From UBA12151 sp964600645 (GTDB taxonomy: Bacteria; Patescibacteriota; Minisyncoccia; Moranbacterales; UBA9337): a DNA stretch of 39,773 nt. The notes under the pieces are model-generated. The model searched no databases and was not told the DNA's origin. It was given only the letters and a program-made list of their open reading frames with translations. Below are positions 7,228 through 16,321 of this stretch, piece by piece. A program made the translations under genes and the position numbers. Within the stretch, counting starts at the first letter, position 1; the number at the start of each line of letters is the position of its first letter. Where the stretch lies: the NCBI GenBank assembly GCA_964600645.1, contig CAZRJL010000004.1, forward strand, positions 1 to 39,773, in the 5' to 3' direction.

Positions 7228-8790
7228 TCACAAATCTGTTCCTGAATAACTCAAGTTGAGAGATTTATTGCACAATGGAAAATCCGGAACAATATTTCCT
7301 GGTCCAATTATGCCAAAAAGCGGCCAATTGCAAAATGAAGGGTCGCGAGGAACACATCTTTCAATAACTCCATTTTTTACAATAACCGCGCAAATAATTT
7401 CCCCTCTCCATGATTCAACTGCCCCCAATCCGAAACCATCTTTTACTACCGAGCACAAATGAACAATCTCGCCCATTTTCACGCTGGCAACTATTTTTTC
7501 CACTAAAGCAACCGACTGTTCCAATTCTTCCATACGCAACTTATATCGAGCATACACATCGCCTGATGACCTGACAATTACTGAAATCGGCAAATCAGCA
7601 TAAGCCGCATAGGGATAATCTCTTCGCGTATCACGATTAATTCCGGAAGCACGCGCAGCGACACCCAAAGCGCCGAAAGCCTCAGCTGCATTCGTAGGTA
7701 AAATACCTGTTGCCTGTAAACGATCTAAAAATCCATCCGACTTCAAGGCCGTTTCCACAATTTCTTTTGTTTCCTTGTATGCACTTTCCGTTTCCATTTG
7801 AATATATTTTAACTCATCGGAAGTGAAATCTTTTTTAATTCCTCCCGGTATGATCGCTCCTCGCCAAAAACGATTTCCCAAAATCCGATCAGAAAGACGC
7901 ATCATTCTCTCTTTAACCCTAAAACAATTGGATGCCACAAAACTATATCCAGTTCCCATTCCTCCAATATTTCCCAGATCATGAATATGCATAGTTATTC
8001 TTTCCAATTCACAAATCAAAGTCCGAAGCATTTTTGCCCGTTTTGGAATTTCGCAAAAAGAAATATTTTCAATTGCCTGAACATATGCCAAAGAATGCGA
8101 AGCTGCCATATCACCAGAAATTCTTTCAATAAAAGGCAAGACTTCTACCACGGTTTTTCCTTCTACTATCTTTTCCACTCCTTTGTGTGTAAAAAATAAT
8201 TTTCCTTCCAAAGAAATAATTCTCTCTCCCGCCACGTTAAAACGAAAGTGTCCCGGCTCAATAATTCCCGCATGAATAGGTCCGACTGGAATTTCATAAA
8301 TACCCTCACCTTCCACGTGATGCATTGGATATCCAATATTAGCATGTGCTAGCTTTGTATTCCATGCAAAATCTTTTCTCAATGGAAATATTTTTTCCGG
8401 AATATTTTCATGACTAACCAAGCGTCGCAAGTCAGGATGATCCACTGGTTCAATTCCGAACATATCTCGCAAATATCTCTCATACCAATGCGCCGCCATA
8501 ACAGAAGTCGTAATTGAAGGATAAGTCGCATCAGCTTCCGGAACTTTAATTGAAACAATTAAACGCTCATGATGCGCATCGTTGGAAAAAATAAAATGAA
8601 CACCAAAAGATTTTTCCTCTTTTCGATCATCAGTTCCGAAAATCAATGCCAAGGGCAGTTTGTATTTTTTAACCAACTCAGAGGAAATATTGGAAATATT
8701 TTTCCGCTCGGTGAAGGTAGTAATAATGCCGTTTTCACTTTTTGATAAATTTAATCCGGGAAGTTTATTGATTATTTCAGATGTTTTCAT
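7228..8790 (-). CDS. Hydrogenase-4/Ehr-type large subunit (NuoC-NuoD-like fusion) lacking all NiFe ligands
   Basis: This is the last gene of the hydrogenase-like block, 520 residues. Residues 1-140 are a 30-kDa NuoC/HycE-N domain, ending in HPDLRRL and PLRKDF. Residues 150-520 are the NuoD/[NiFe] large-subunit domain, with GPIHAGIIEPGHFRF at 170-184. Where group-4 hydrogenases have ERVCGICG..HS, this protein has ERISGDMAASHS (222-233): the two Cys are S225 and M228. Where they have DPCYSC, it has NLSYSG (512-517): S514 and G517. The chain ends at L520, with no cleavable C-terminal extension. It therefore cannot hold a NiFe centre in the known way. Best class: energy-converting hydrogenase-related (Ehr) catalytic-like subunit. 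Its substrate, if any, is unknown; complex I NuoD is a more distant alternative. Confidence 0.88.
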   Translation of the reverse strand: MKTSEIINKLPGLNLSKSENGIITTFTERKNISNISSELVKKYKLPLALIFGTDDRKEEKSFGVHFIFSNDAHHERLIVSIKVPEADATYPSITTSVMAAHWYERYLRDMFGIEPVDHPDLRRLVSHENIPEKIFPLRKDFAWNTKLAHANIGYPMHHVEGEGIYEIPVGPIHAGIIEPGHFRFNVAGERIISLEGKLFFTHKGVEKIVEGKTVVEVLPFIERISGDMAASHSLAYVQAIENISFCEIPKRAKMLRTLICELERITMHIHDLGNIGGMGTGYSFVASNCFRVKERMMRLSDRILGNRFWRGAIIPGGIKKDFTSDELKYIQMETESAYKETKEIVETALKSDGFLDRLQATGILPTNAAEAFGALGVAARASGINRDTRRDYPYAAYADLPISVIVRSSGDVYARYKLRMEELEQSVALVEKIVASVKMGEIVHLCSVVKDGFGLGAVESWRGEIICAVIVKNGVIERCVPRDPSFCNWPLFGIIGPGNIVPDFPLCNKSLNLSYSGTDL

Positions 8791-8809
8791 ATGTTGATAA
8801 ATATAAGTT

Positions 8810-10267
8810 TTAATTGATAGTTTTTACCAATGAATCAATAAATGTCAATCCTCTCGGAGAAATCAAAATAAATGACAGTCCGAATGCCAGCATCAATTCA
8901 AACAACATAACGGTATGCACAATATTCCATTTTTCCTTTTTTATTTCGTTATCACCTTCGCCATGAAAAATCAACCGCACAGTAGAATGCAGCATTGCAA
9001 GGGCAATGAAACTTAAGGCAATTAAAACACAAATCGCCAGCAACCAATGCGAGGAAAACATTTGAGAAAAAAGAATATACTCACTGAAAAAAATCAGAGA
9101 AGGCGGAGCCGCAACAATCGCCAAAATGCCAATCAAAAAAAGAAAGCTCGTATATGGAGCGGATTTCATTGCAAAATTAATTTTATTTATTTTAGTGGTT
9201 TTCCATTTAATCAAAAATTCTCCGGCTCCGAAAAACAAACCAGACTTAATGATTGTATGTCCGATCATATGGATAAATGCCGCCGCAAGACCCAATGGAG
9301 ATAAAGCAATCGCCAAACATATTAAACCCATATGTTCGATGCTAGAATAAGCCAGCATGCCTTTGTAATTATTTTGGACAAGCAATGCCAGCGCCGGAAG
9401 AATAATCGACACAAATCCGAAAATCAGAAAAAACTCATTCGTCCAGTCGGATCCTCCAAGCGCTCCATCGGCAATGTGCTTAAAGCGAATAATAACATAC
9501 AACGCCACATTCAAAAGTATTCCTGAAAATATCGCCGAAACAGGAGATGGCGCTTTACTGTGTGCATCCGGAAGCCATGAGTGCATCGGAACCAACCCAA
9601 CCTTTGTGCCAAAACCAATAAACAAAAAAACAAAAGCCCATTTTATGATTTGAGGAGAAAGCAAATGAGAATTTTCAGTTAAAAAAGTCAAAGAAAAAAA
9701 ATCCTCTCCGGAACTAAGCAAATGCCCCGAGTAATTCACAAGCAACACACCCACTAGTCCAAGTGTAATTCCGGTAGAACAAAGAATAATATATTTCCAC
9801 GCCGCTTCAACAGAAGTTTTTTTCTTATACAATCCAACTAGAAATGTCGAAGAAAGAGTTGTAGTTTCCAATGCCAACCAAATTAAAATTGTATTATTGG
9901 CAAAAACAGCAGCAAGCATTGAGAAAGCAAATAAACTAATCAAAGAAAAATATAATTTAACCTGATCTAAGTTGATGATATTTTCCTGAAATTCATGCTC
10001 AATGTACCGATAACTAACCAGTATTGCCGCCATATAAACAAAAGAGATTAACACCGCCATCAGCGCGGAAAATGAATCCAACATCCACCAACTGTTCGAC
10101 CAAGATAATTGCGCCGAAAAGAAAACCGGAAAAGAAAAAACAAAAGTAATCGTTGCACCGACAACCGCCGTAAAAACGGCGCTTAGGCGAATTTGTTTTT
10201 CCTTTTTCAACAAATACGGAAACAGCGCTCCAAATAAAAATATCGCAATAATAATTATTATCATCAT
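8810..10267 (-). CDS. Ehr/Hyf-type antiporter-like membrane subunit (NuoN/HyfF-like)
   Basis: This 485-residue polytopic protein belongs to the NuoN/Mrp antiporter family (Proton_antipo_M). Residues typical of the proton path are visible: E134 in ALETTTLSS, K222 in GTKVGLVPMHSWLPDAH, and K341 in HTIIKSGLFF. The Lys often found in TM8 is Asn here (N253, LLNVALY). It starts 5 nt after the NuoH/HyfE fusion gene stop and is followed 19 nt later by the NuoCD-like gene, so it is in the same operon. It should form one of the two ion-translocating antiporter modules of the membrane arm. Confidence 0.88.
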   Translation of the reverse strand: MMIIIIIAIFLFGALFPYLLKKEKQIRLSAVFTAVVGATITFVFSFPVFFSAQLSWSNSWWMLDSFSALMAVLISFVYMAAILVSYRYIEHEFQENIINLDQVKLYFSLISLFAFSMLAAVFANNTILIWLALETTTLSSTFLVGLYKKKTSVEAAWKYIILCSTGITLGLVGVLLVNYSGHLLSSGEDFFSLTFLTENSHLLSPQIIKWAFVFLFIGFGTKVGLVPMHSWLPDAHSKAPSPVSAIFSGILLNVALYVIIRFKHIADGALGGSDWTNEFFLIFGFVSIILPALALLVQNNYKGMLAYSSIEHMGLICLAIALSPLGLAAAFIHMIGHTIIKSGLFFGAGEFLIKWKTTKINKINFAMKSAPYTSFLFLIGILAIVAAPPSLIFFSEYILFSQMFSSHWLLAICVLIALSFIALAMLHSTVRLIFHGEGDNEIKKEKWNIVHTVMLFELMLAFGLSFILISPRGLTFIDSLVKTIN

Positions 10268-10272
10268 AAAAT

Positions 10273-11865
10273 TTAGTCAATTAGATTTCGTAATTCTTCG
10301 GTATCCGTTGAATCATATAATTCTTTAATGCTAGCGCTTAATTTCGCCAAAATAAATACACTCACTAGTGTAATCGAAAAAATTCCCAATTCAATAACAA
10401 ATGGCAATATTTTTACAGTAACCAAAGTAAACAATGCTAATCCGTTTTCTAAAATCAAAAGACCAACTATCTGGGAATAAATATTGCGTATAATAACCAT
10501 TTTCATAATTCCCAGCATAGAAAGCGCAATGGACGCAAACAGAATGCTCGTCCACACCGCCTCTTTAACCAAAGGAATGCGCGTCGTTACAAAAAATGCA
10601 ATCGCAATAATTACTCCTGCCAACAAATAACCGGACGCTGGTCGCACAAAAGTTTGAAACAGGTTTATCCTTTTATCCCGATTAACCGCATATTTAATAA
10701 GAATCGGCACACAAACAGCCTTTATTAAAATAGTAATAATCGCAAAAAAGAACATATGGCTAGCCTTCTCAATCCCATAAATACCCAAAGAAATCGCGAT
10801 TCCAGCAATTGACAAAGAGGAAAAAACATAATATCGCAAAACTGGTCCGATTCTCAAATTTCCAAACGCAAAAACAGCAAATAAAATCGTAAGTGCCGTA
10901 AAAAATGTAGTGTAATTAATCAGAAGCCCGATTTTTTGCGATAAAACAGCGGCTACCATTCCGAAAAAAGCCGCAAGAAAAGAAACAGATGCATATTCAT
11001 GCATACGATAGAAACGCATTTTTACAATTGTTGACTCTAAAACAGCGAGTAAAAACGTTACAATTACAATTTTAACCACCGCTAAAAGTATGCTCGAAGC
11101 AACTCCTAAAAAACCCGCATTCAAACTCATCAGCGTTCCGGGAAAAACAAAATTACTTATAAGAAACATAAAAACTGTAAGCTTGATCGCCGAAGCATAC
11201 TCCATCATTGCCAAATAAGGACCGGAGTATTCAAGAATCATTGCCTCGTGTACCATAGTAAGTTCCAAATGAGTAGCTGGATTATCAACCGGATAACGCG
11301 CATTTTCTCCAAGAGCCAGCATAACCAAGGCCGCCATTGAAAGTAAGAGATAAGGACTTGTTAAAATAAGATTATCCATCATCATTCCATCAATTGTAAA
11401 CGAATGAGCTGCAAATCCGAAAGCGGAAAAAACCAATATCATTGTCGGCTCTAATATAGTAGCGATGGTCATCTCGCGACTAGCACCCATACCGCCAAAA
11501 GCACTACCAGAATCAAGCCCACCCATAACCAAAAAAATTGAACCAACCATTAAAATTCCGGAAATTATCAGAAAATCCCCCAACCAGGAAAAAGCACCGA
11601 CATGAAAAATGGTCGGAATTAAAAAAGCGAGAAACAATGAACTCGCCAAAACAACAAATGGTGCGACTCGAAAAACCCATGAAGCCGCCGAGGGAATGAC
11701 CATTTCTTTTTTTAACAATGTCGCCAAATTAATGTAAATCAGAAAAGGTGATGCACCTTTTCTTCCTTGCAGACGAGCTTTTATGAATTTAACAAGACCC
11801 ACTGCAAGCGGAGCAACTGCAAGAATAAACACAAACTGGATAATGAGATTAATTGCTTGTATCAT
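10273..11865 (-). CDS. Fused HyfC (NuoH-like) and HyfE-like membrane subunit
   Basis: Start is the ATG at 11863-11865, overlapping the stop of the upstream gene as ATGA, giving 530 residues. Residues 1-312 correspond to HyfC/HycD/NuoH, the membrane subunit contacting the peripheral arm: KARLQGRKGASPF (29-41) and a Glu-rich loop with HLELTMVHEAMILEYSG (199-215). Residues 318-530 correspond to HyfE, with LLILENGLALF (469-479), FVIELGIFSI (489-498) and the C-terminal STDTEELRNLID. In Escherichia coli these are two separate proteins (HyfC and HyfE); here one uninterrupted frame joins them. Many membrane segments are predicted by eye. It links the soluble module to the antiporter-like subunits. 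Confidence 0.87.
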   Translation of the reverse strand: MIQAINLIIQFVFILAVAPLAVGLVKFIKARLQGRKGASPFLIYINLATLLKKEMVIPSAASWVFRVAPFVVLASSLFLAFLIPTIFHVGAFSWLGDFLIISGILMVGSIFLVMGGLDSGSAFGGMGASREMTIATILEPTMILVFSAFGFAAHSFTIDGMMMDNLILTSPYLLLSMAALVMLALGENARYPVDNPATHLELTMVHEAMILEYSGPYLAMMEYASAIKLTVFMFLISNFVFPGTLMSLNAGFLGVASSILLAVVKIVIVTFLLAVLESTIVKMRFYRMHEYASVSFLAAFFGMVAAVLSQKIGLLINYTTFFTALTILFAVFAFGNLRIGPVLRYYVFSSLSIAGIAISLGIYGIEKASHMFFFAIITILIKAVCVPILIKYAVNRDKRINLFQTFVRPASGYLLAGVIIAIAFFVTTRIPLVKEAVWTSILFASIALSMLGIMKMVIIRNIYSQIVGLLILENGLALFTLVTVKILPFVIELGIFSITLVSVFILAKLSASIKELYDSTDTEELRNLID

Positions 11866-13856
11866 AGCGCTATTATTAAAGTAATTATTATTGAAACAAG
11901 CAGAAATAATAAATAATATTGAATTCTTCCGGCATGCAGCAATCGTATTTTCTCCGCCAACCAAAAAACATATTCGATTGCCGGTCGATATATTTTTTGC
12001 TGCCAAGCAGAGGTGATGTTCAGTGAAAAAGTCGTATTAACAATCCACGGATTAGAGCTCACTACCGGAACAGAAACGATCTGCTTATTTCTGCGAAGCA
12101 GCGGCAAAAAATAAAATCTAATCGGAGCGGAAAAGGCAGTCGCCGTATATTCCATTCCGGAGTTAATCGGCTGACCACAATCCCAAGTTTGATATTCTCT
12201 TTCTCTTTTATTTTTTCGCAATACTATTTTGCGCACAAAAATCGCCAAAATCAAAAATACAATCACTGCGCCAAACAATTGTACTGAAGATATTAGTATA
12301 ACTGCCGATGATTCGGATTTTGCAAAAATCGCTCCGCTAAGGTTATCAGACAATTCTCGTAAAATATCCCCGGCGAAAACACCTAAGAACGCTATAACCG
12401 CCCCAATAATCGCTAAAGGAAAAATAAGCAATGTGTCGTTATTTTTTTCTTCGTTTTTAATTTCATTTCTCGACAATCCAAGCATTGAAAGACCGAATAT
12501 TCTAACCATTGCAAAAACAGCCAGACCGCTCGCCAAAGAAAACGCAGAAAGTATAATTAAAAAAATTGAAACAGATGCAAGACTGGTTCCATAAATATGC
12601 AACAATTCTATTATTGAACGAATAAACCCCCACTCTCCATAAAAAGTTCCCAATGGAGGAAGCGCGGCTGAAGTCAAAATAATCACCATAAATATAAAAG
12701 AAAAGGTTGGCATTTTTTTAGCAATTCCCCCCATAACATCAAGACTCTTGGAATGAGTCTTGCTTATAATAACGCCGCTTGATAAAAACAATCCGGTTTT
12801 AAACACAGCGTGATTGATAGCATGAAAAACAGCAAAAGTTATTAGCGAAACGGCCGTCATTGGGATATCTATCGCCGATTCTTTCGAAATAATATACATT
12901 GCAACGCCCAACATTAGAAAAATAATCCCCATATTTTCAATGCTGGAATAAGCGAAAGCTTTTTTTATATCCTTTTCAACAACCGCGTGCAATGCTCCCA
13001 ATAGGGCGGATATGATACCCAGCGCCATCACTAATACCGTCGTCCACACCGGTAAATCAAAAAATACTAACGCTGTTTTTATAAATCCGTAAATTGCGAT
13101 TTTCAACATTAATCCAGACATAAGAGCTGAAACATTTGTCGGTGCTTGCGGATGAGCTTCCGGCAACCAAATATGAAACGGAATGAGACCGGCTTTGGAT
13201 CCGAAACCAAAAAAAAGCAACAGAAATGCTAATACCGCTAAATTGGGAGAAATATTTTTTGATGCAACAGCAATTTCACTTAATTCAAAACCCAAGGATC
13301 CTCCACTTAAAAGCAAAAAGCCTCCAAAAATCGCTCCGGCTCCCAAGTGAGTCATGATAAGATAAATAAAAGCAGCCCGCGATGATTCTCTGGTGTGATC
13401 GGACATTACAAGAAAAAATGACGCAAAAGACATAATTTCCCAAAAAATCATAAATCCAACAATATTTCCAACCAAGAGAACGCCTCCCATTCCGAAAACA
13501 AAGACACTTATAAGAGCTTGAACATTATTAATATTATAAATATTTTTAAAACGATTAAGATATTCCACGCCATAAATAGCAACCAATCCTGAAATTCCAC
13601 TCACTAAAGTCAAGAAAATTGCAGACAAATAGTTCAAAGAAAAATGCAATGCAAAAAAAGAATCCGTTTTAAAAAATAGCAACTCTCTTCCAGCAAATCC
13701 GAAAAGGAAAACGATGCTCGCCAAAAATCCAATCAAGTTTGAAAGGAATAAAATTACACTGGAAAAACGAAACATGCCAGCAAGAAAAGATATCCCTGCC
13801 GCCGCAAGCGTTCCAAACAAATAAATACAGATTCCACAAATAATAAAACCTTCCAT
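11862..13856 (-). CDS. Ehr/Hyf-type antiporter-like membrane subunit (NuoL/HyfB-like)
   Basis: This 664-residue polytopic protein is of the NuoL/HyfB type. It keeps the charged channel residues: E140 in FWEIMSFAS, K221 in GSKAGLIPFHIWLPEAHP, K252 in LMLKIAIYG, and K353 in HAVFKTGLFLSSG. The C-terminal part has TWDCGQPINSGMEYTATAFS, a signature of hydrogenase-4 subunit B rather than complex I NuoL. It follows the small-subunit gene by 9 nt and overlaps the next gene by 4 nt. Retention of the coupling residues suggests the membrane arm still moves ions even though the redox subunits are degenerate. Confidence 0.9.
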   Translation of the reverse strand: MEGFIICGICIYLFGTLAAAGISFLAGMFRFSSVILFLSNLIGFLASIVFLFGFAGRELLFFKTDSFFALHFSLNYLSAIFLTLVSGISGLVAIYGVEYLNRFKNIYNINNVQALISVFVFGMGGVLLVGNIVGFMIFWEIMSFASFFLVMSDHTRESSRAAFIYLIMTHLGAGAIFGGFLLLSGGSLGFELSEIAVASKNISPNLAVLAFLLLFFGFGSKAGLIPFHIWLPEAHPQAPTNVSALMSGLMLKIAIYGFIKTALVFFDLPVWTTVLVMALGIISALLGALHAVVEKDIKKAFAYSSIENMGIIFLMLGVAMYIISKESAIDIPMTAVSLITFAVFHAINHAVFKTGLFLSSGVIISKTHSKSLDVMGGIAKKMPTFSFIFMVIILTSAALPPLGTFYGEWGFIRSIIELLHIYGTSLASVSIFLIILSAFSLASGLAVFAMVRIFGLSMLGLSRNEIKNEEKNNDTLLIFPLAIIGAVIAFLGVFAGDILRELSDNLSGAIFAKSESSAVILISSVQLFGAVIVFLILAIFVRKIVLRKNKREREYQTWDCGQPINSGMEYTATAFSAPIRFYFLPLLRRNKQIVSVPVVSSNPWIVNTTFSLNITSAWQQKIYRPAIEYVFWLAEKIRLLHAGRIQYYLLFLLVSIIITLIIAL

Positions 13857-13865
13857 AATATTATT

Positions 13866-14408
13866 CTATTTTTTATTTTCAATTTCACGAAGCGCGCCGA
13901 GTATTCCCCTAATTATTTCTTCCGGCGTCGGCGGATCACCTGGAATTTTTATATGCACGGGAATAACATTTTCCACCGGTCCAACTACCGCATATGAATC
14001 TTTCCAAATACCCCCAGTGCAAGCGCCATCGCCTATGGCAACGACAATGCATGGCTTCGGCGCCGCTTCAAAGGTTGTTTTTACGGCTTTTTCCAAATTT
14101 CTCGTTACCGGCCCAGTAACAAAAAGCATATCGGCATGACGCGGAGAGGCCACAAAACTCAGTCCAAATCGATCTATATCATAATAAGCGTTAAGCAAAG
14201 CGGTAAGTTCAATTTCTTCGGCATTTGTCGATCCGCCATCCACTGCCCGAATATGCAAAGAACGCCCGCCGTACAAACGTCTTATTTCTTTTTTAATTTC
14301 TCCGCCGATACTTTCAAAATTTTTATTTTCAAAAGAAAGAAATTTATTCTTAGGTTCGGTAATTTTCGGAGGAAAAAATAATATTTTTAATAATTTAACA
14401 AAAGCCAT
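13866..14408 (-). CDS. Hydrogenase-4/NuoB-like small subunit lacking most [4Fe-4S] ligands
   Basis: This 180-residue protein matches HyfI/HycG/NuoB. The group-4 motif GSCNGCDIE is replaced by GSTNAEEIE (residues 59-67), so two Cys become T61 and E64. The third Cys is kept (C130 in GACTGG). The fourth, PGCPPTP, is PGDPPTP with D158. Flanking family blocks are well preserved (SPRHADMLFVTGPVTRN, 88-104; IPGDPPTPEEIIRGILGAL). Three of four ligands to the proximal cluster are therefore missing, so a normal cubane is unlikely. It is the first gene of the block and begins 29 bp after atpC. Its structural role, docking the large subunit on the membrane arm, can be retained without the cluster. Confidence 0.88.
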   Translation of the reverse strand: MAFVKLLKILFFPPKITEPKNKFLSFENKNFESIGGEIKKEIRRLYGGRSLHIRAVDGGSTNAEEIELTALLNAYYDIDRFGLSFVASPRHADMLFVTGPVTRNLEKAVKTTFEAAPKPCIVVAIGDGACTGGIWKDSYAVVGPVENVIPVHIKIPGDPPTPEEIIRGILGALREIENKK

Positions 14409-14437
14409 ACCATCCCGTTATACTCTCTCTTATTTTT

Positions 14438-14878
14438 TTAGTCAAGACGGATACCCGACCTGGTGCGACGCTTTTTGGCAACTTTAATTCTCGCCAATTC
14501 CTTTTCAATAGCAGCCGCTACGCGCGCATATTCTCCATCATCCATTTCTATTCTTTCTTTTTTCAATTCTTCTGCCCGTTTTCTCGCCTGCTCGGCTCGC
14601 TCAATATCAATCTCCTCGGCTCGTTCCGCCGTATCCGCCAAAACAACCAAATTATTCTGATTAAATTCAATAAATCCGCCGGAGACCGCCATATATACAT
14701 CTTCATTTGAAACTTTTAAATAAATCTCCCCTGCTTTGAGCGAAGCGATGTACGATCGATGATTTGGCAAAATCGTAACCTCACCATCCGATACGGGAAG
14801 CGTTATTTGATTAATAACCCCCTCATAAACAGTCTTTTCCGGAGTGATTATTTTTAGTTTAATATTTTTTTCCGACAT
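14438..14878 (-). CDS. atpC: ATP synthase F1 epsilon subunit
   Basis: The protein is 146 residues. The N-terminal beta-sandwich begins with IKLKIITPEKTVYEGVINQI and continues with LPVSDGEVTILPNHRS, the standard epsilon motif, then a C-terminal helical hairpin rich in Glu/Arg. It belongs to the central stalk and can inhibit ATP hydrolysis. It follows atpD by 6 nt and is followed after 29 nt by the hydrogenase-like block with no terminator visible between them. Confidence 0.95.
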   Translation of the reverse strand: MSEKNIKLKIITPEKTVYEGVINQITLPVSDGEVTILPNHRSYIASLKAGEIYLKVSNEDVYMAVSGGFIEFNQNNLVVLADTAERAEEIDIERAEQARKRAEELKKERIEMDDGEYARVAAAIEKELARIKVAKKRRTRSGIRLD

Positions 14879-14884
14879 AAATTC

Positions 14885-16285
14885 TTATTTCTTAATTTCA
14901 TCTATCCCGCCTTTCATATAAAACTCTTGTTCAGAAACGTCATCCATTTTTCCATCCAAAATCATCTCAAATCCCTTGATAGTATCTTCAAGTTTGACAT
15001 ATTTTCCGGGAGTTCCTGTAAATTGTTCCGCCACAAAAAACGGCTGGGACAAAAATTTTTGAATTTTTCTGGCGCGTGCTACGGTAATTTTGTCCTCATC
15101 GGACAACTCTTCCATTCCCAAAATCGCAATAATATCTTGCAAATCCTTGTACCTTTGCAAAACTTTTTGCACTCCACGGGCAACATTATAATGCTCTTCT
15201 CCTACAATCTTCGGATCAAGAATGGTTGAGCTGGAATCCAGTGGATCTACCGCCGGATAAATTCCAAGCTCGGACAAACCTCGAGAAAGCACCACAGTCG
15301 AATCCAAATGTCCAAAAGTTGTCGCCGGTGCCGGATCAGTCAAGTCATCCGCCGGAACATACACAGCCTGCACAGATGTAACCGAACCTTTCTTGGTTGA
15401 AGTAATTCTTTCTTGAAGTTTTCCCATTTCTTCCGCCAAGGTTGGTTGATATCCCACCGCCGATGGAATTCGTCCCAAAAGAGCTGATACTTCCGATCCC
15501 GCTTGAGTAAATCGAAAGATATTATCCACGAAAAACAAAACATCCTTACCTTCGGTGTCACGGAAATATTCCGCCATCGTGAGGGCTGACAAAGCCACGC
15601 GCTGACGCGCTCCAGGCGGTTCGTTCATCTGACCAAACACGAGAGCTGTTTTGTCCAACACGCCCGATTCTTTCATCTCGTGGTACAAATCATTTCCTTC
15701 GCGAGTACGTTCTCCTACTCCGGCAAAAATTGAATAACCTCCGTGTTCGGAAGCGATATTGCGAATAAGTTCTTGAATAACCACTGTCTTTCCCACTCCC
15801 GCTCCTCCGAATAACCCAACCTTTCCTCCTTTCACGAAAGGACAAATAAGGTCGACAACCTTGATTCCGGTTTCCAGAATTTCCGCTTGGGTTGATTGCT
15901 CGTCAAAACTTGGCGCGTCTCTATGAATAGGATCTTTTCTTTCTGATTTTATTTCCGTATCAATTCCATCAATCGTTTCTCCCAGCAAATTAAACATACG
16001 CCCTAATACGCCAGCACCGACCGGCACTGAAATCGCCGCTCCGGTGTCAATCACTTCCATTCCACGCCGAAGTCCATCAGTCGAGCCCATCGCCACCGCC
16101 CGAACTTTGTTACCACCCATATGCTGGTGGGTTTCGAGTATTAACTTTTCTTGGCTCGCCGTAGCTTCAGCGGAGGCGGCTCCGTTTAATTTAATTTCCA
16201 GCGCATCATAAATTTTAGGCAAACCCTCTGAAAATTCCACATCCACCACCGGACCAATAACCTGAATGATTTTTCCCTTGTTCAT
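14885..16285 (-). CDS. atpD: ATP synthase F1 beta subunit
   Basis: This is the 466-residue catalytic subunit. The P-loop GGAGVGKT is at residues 160-167, with GERTREGNDLYHEM and the DELSEEDK-like ELSDEDK further on. Residues about 35-45 (GAASAEATASQ) replace the usual short loop after the first beta strands and are encoded by an imperfect GC-rich palindrome at about 16153-16190, of the same kind as repeats in other genes here. The catalytic parts are unaffected. It is in the standard order between atpG and atpC. Confidence 0.98.
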   Translation of the reverse strand: MNKGKIIQVIGPVVDVEFSEGLPKIYDALEIKLNGAASAEATASQEKLILETHQHMGGNKVRAVAMGSTDGLRRGMEVIDTGAAISVPVGAGVLGRMFNLLGETIDGIDTEIKSERKDPIHRDAPSFDEQSTQAEILETGIKVVDLICPFVKGGKVGLFGGAGVGKTVVIQELIRNIASEHGGYSIFAGVGERTREGNDLYHEMKESGVLDKTALVFGQMNEPPGARQRVALSALTMAEYFRDTEGKDVLFFVDNIFRFTQAGSEVSALLGRIPSAVGYQPTLAEEMGKLQERITSTKKGSVTSVQAVYVPADDLTDPAPATTFGHLDSTVVLSRGLSELGIYPAVDPLDSSSTILDPKIVGEEHYNVARGVQKVLQRYKDLQDIIAILGMEELSDEDKITVARARKIQKFLSQPFFVAEQFTGTPGKYVKLEDTIKGFEMILDGKMDDVSEQEFYMKGGIDEIKK

Positions 16286-16321
16286 AAATTTAAAATAAAA
16301 ATTAAGAAATTTATTAAAATA

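Noticed and set aside
7228..8790. Functional [NiFe] hydrogenase large subunit
   Set aside because: All four ligand cysteines are replaced and there is no C-terminal maturation extension; no hyp maturation genes are in the window.
11862..11865. UGA recoding as in Gracilibacteria or Absconditabacteria
   Set aside because: UGA is used as a stop in the ATGA overlap, and the proteins read through normally with the standard bacterial code.
7228..14408. Respiratory complex I operon
   Set aside because: HyfE-type domain, HyfB-type C-terminus and fused NuoCD-like large subunit fit hydrogenase-4/Ehr. NuoA, NuoJ, NuoI and the NADH-binding subunits are missing.
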